A stretch of DNA of 5,406 bases, taken from assembly GCA_938028585.1 (NCBI GenBank), contig CALIZH010000344.1, positions 1-5,406 of the forward strand, in the 5' to 3' direction. Positions 4,509 to 5,406 of this stretch are shown in pieces. The DNA is from an uncultured Actinomyces sp. Lineage in GTDB: Bacteria > Actinomycetota > Actinomycetes > Actinomycetales > Actinomycetaceae. The position numbers and the translations under genes are program-made. How positions within the stretch are numbered: the stretch's first letter is position 1; the number at the start of each line of letters is the position of its first letter. The notes beneath the pieces were generated by a model, which saw only the letters and a list, made by a program, of their open reading frames with translations, did no database searches and was not told the DNA's origin.

Positions 4509-5406
4509 ATGTCATCATTATGCCGCAGGACAACACGTGCCCTGTTTTCGCTGTTGATCACTATTGCAGTGATGAGCGCGTGTTTTCTTCTTCCAGCCCC
4601 GACTCAAGCGGAGGCTCTTTCCTCCTCCCAAGACGAGCACCAATTAAGCGATAGCCTTCAAGTTTCGACGTGCCTTGGGGATAACAACGAGACGCCGAAG
4701 TCTCTGTGTACTACTGGAGAAAAGGGAGAAGAGCTTCCTCTTCAAGATGGCGCGCTTCTGCTTCGAACAACCCCGGTCGCTCGGGACCTTGATCGTGATA
4801 TCGACGCGGGTTATGATCTCGCGCTTAATTTCAACCCTTCTGTGTTTACGCTGGATTCACGTTATTCCGTTGAACTTAGCGCACGAGCAGATTCCGCAGA
4901 TGTGGAAAAAATTGCTCCGCACTCACTTGGCTTTGAATCCCTCGATCGCCTCGACCGCGGAAGCGCATTTGAAGAAGAAATCGACAGTACCGAGGAACTT
5001 TTTCGGGGATTTGTTCTCGAGGCCAGGGGAGAGGACTTCGCAGCTGGCCCCCTGCATGCACGTTTTACTGAGCTAGGTATTCGCTCGCTGCGTCTTCGCA
5101 TTCAGGAAGTAATCCCGGGGCAGGAGCCTCGTCTTATCGCCGAGGCCGAGTTTAGCGCGAGTATTGAAGCTCCCCAGGCCCGGGCGGAAAAGTCCACGCA
5201 GAGCGCTGATCTCTCAAGCCCGAAGAGCGCTCAAGAGCAAGAATCCGCACAGAGCGGGGTAACCCCGCTCCCAGAGGCCAGGCAGGCTCGCGAAGCCTCA
5301 GTGGCCTCGTCAATTAGTGCGCACACCCAAGCGGCTCCTCGCGCGAACTTGAGCGAGCGTCGTCTTGTTCTTGACCACGGGCATATTGACCTCTTCTACA
5401 TGACAC
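4509..5406 (+). CDS. Secreted choice-anchor M (anchored-repeat) surface protein, 3' end outside the window
   Basis: The first 299 codons of an exported protein, open at the right edge. I start it at ATG 4509, with GAGAGA 5 bases upstream; the in-frame ATG 4503 would put the purine run directly against the codon. Residues 1-34 are a signal peptide: Arg6, Arg7 and Arg10, a hydrophobic core, and PAPTQA as a likely cleavage site. MSAC (22-25) also fits a loose lipobox. Cys55 and Cys67 may form a disulfide. Residues about 75-220 look like a soluble domain that I do not recognise. Residues 221-284 are a Ser/Gln/Ala/Glu-rich linker. RLVLDHGHIDLFYM (285-298) then matches the opening of the choice-anchor M / actinobacterial wall-repeat domain, known from surface proteins encoded with anchored-repeat ABC transporters. 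The Fur/Zur-type operator at its promoter implies a role in metal uptake or metal stress. The family call rests on a short motif at the edge; a C-terminal anchor is expected but not seen. Confidence 0.82.
   Translation, partial: MSSLCRRTTRALFSLLITIAVMSACFLLPAPTQAEALSSSQDEHQLSDSLQVSTCLGDNNETPKSLCTTGEKGEELPLQDGALLLRTTPVARDLDRDIDAGYDLALNFNPSVFTLDSRYSVELSARADSADVEKIAPHSLGFESLDRLDRGSAFEEEIDSTEELFRGFVLEARGEDFAAGPLHARFTELGIRSLRLRIQEVIPGQEPRLIAEAEFSASIEAPQARAEKSTQSADLSSPKSAQEQESAQSGVTPLPEARQAREASVASSISAHTQAAPRANLSERRLVLDHGHIDLFYMT
5252..5270. repeat. Perfect palindrome inside the linker-coding region
   Basis: GAGCGGGG-TAA-CCCCGCTC has 8-base arms and a 3-base gap, giving a stable hairpin in DNA or mRNA within the low-complexity linker of the surface protein gene (codons for QSGVTPL). 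It follows a cluster of similar short words (CAGAGCG, AAGAGCG, CAGAGCG) at about 5200-5257. No function is evident; local duplication or codon choice could account for it. Confidence 0.5.

Noticed and set aside
4675..5076. Overlapping plus-strand frame within the surface protein gene, and the minus-strand frames at 4862-5101
   Set aside because: The frame starting at 4509 has a signal peptide, a linker and the choice-anchor M motif and is open to the window edge; the other frames are its shadows.

Overview
The window looks chromosomal and comes from a Gram-positive actinobacterium, most likely a member of the Actinomycetaceae or a close relative of moderate G+C content. The grounds are free-standing single-domain glucose-family PTS subunits, an actinobacterial MalQ with a long N-terminal domain, GTG starts, purine-rich ribosome binding sites, and a surface protein of the actinobacterial 'choice-anchor M' (anchored-repeat) type. 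The genus cannot be fixed from the sequence.

Layout. Positions 1-133 are a non-coding leader with several inverted repeats and a candidate promoter. A small EIIB-like PTS protein follows (134-418, +), and 43 bases later comes malQ, a GH77 4-alpha-glucanotransferase (462-2585, +). MalQ runs convergently into a two-gene PTS operon on the minus strand: an EIIB (3064-3294) whose stop overlaps the GTG start of an EIIA/Crr (2600-3067). The 3' ends of malQ and crr are 14 bases apart, and a strong hairpin (2603-2634) lies in the last codons of crr. The operon is divergent from a family-2 glycosyltransferase (3405-4427, +), across a 110-base intergenic region with two inverted repeats. The last gene (4509 to the window end, +, incomplete) encodes a secreted protein that enters a choice-anchor M domain at the right edge. 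It is preceded by a good sigma-70-type promoter and a Fur/Zur-type operator placed over the expected transcription start.

How the genes may work together. EIIA and the second EIIB look like the soluble relay of a split glucose/N-acetylglucosamine-type PTS; the membrane EIIC is not in the window. The first EIIB is a divergent paralogue linked to malQ, which suggests, without proving, a tie between PTS signalling or transport and maltodextrin/glycogen turnover. The glycosyltransferase is an independent unit, probably for a surface glycan. The right-hand gene probably begins a metal-regulated (most likely zinc-regulated) surface anchored-repeat/ABC-transporter locus that continues beyond the window. 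No RNA gene, mobile element or CRISPR array was seen. The least explained material is the 180-odd-residue N-terminal region of the last protein and the divergent EIIB next to malQ.
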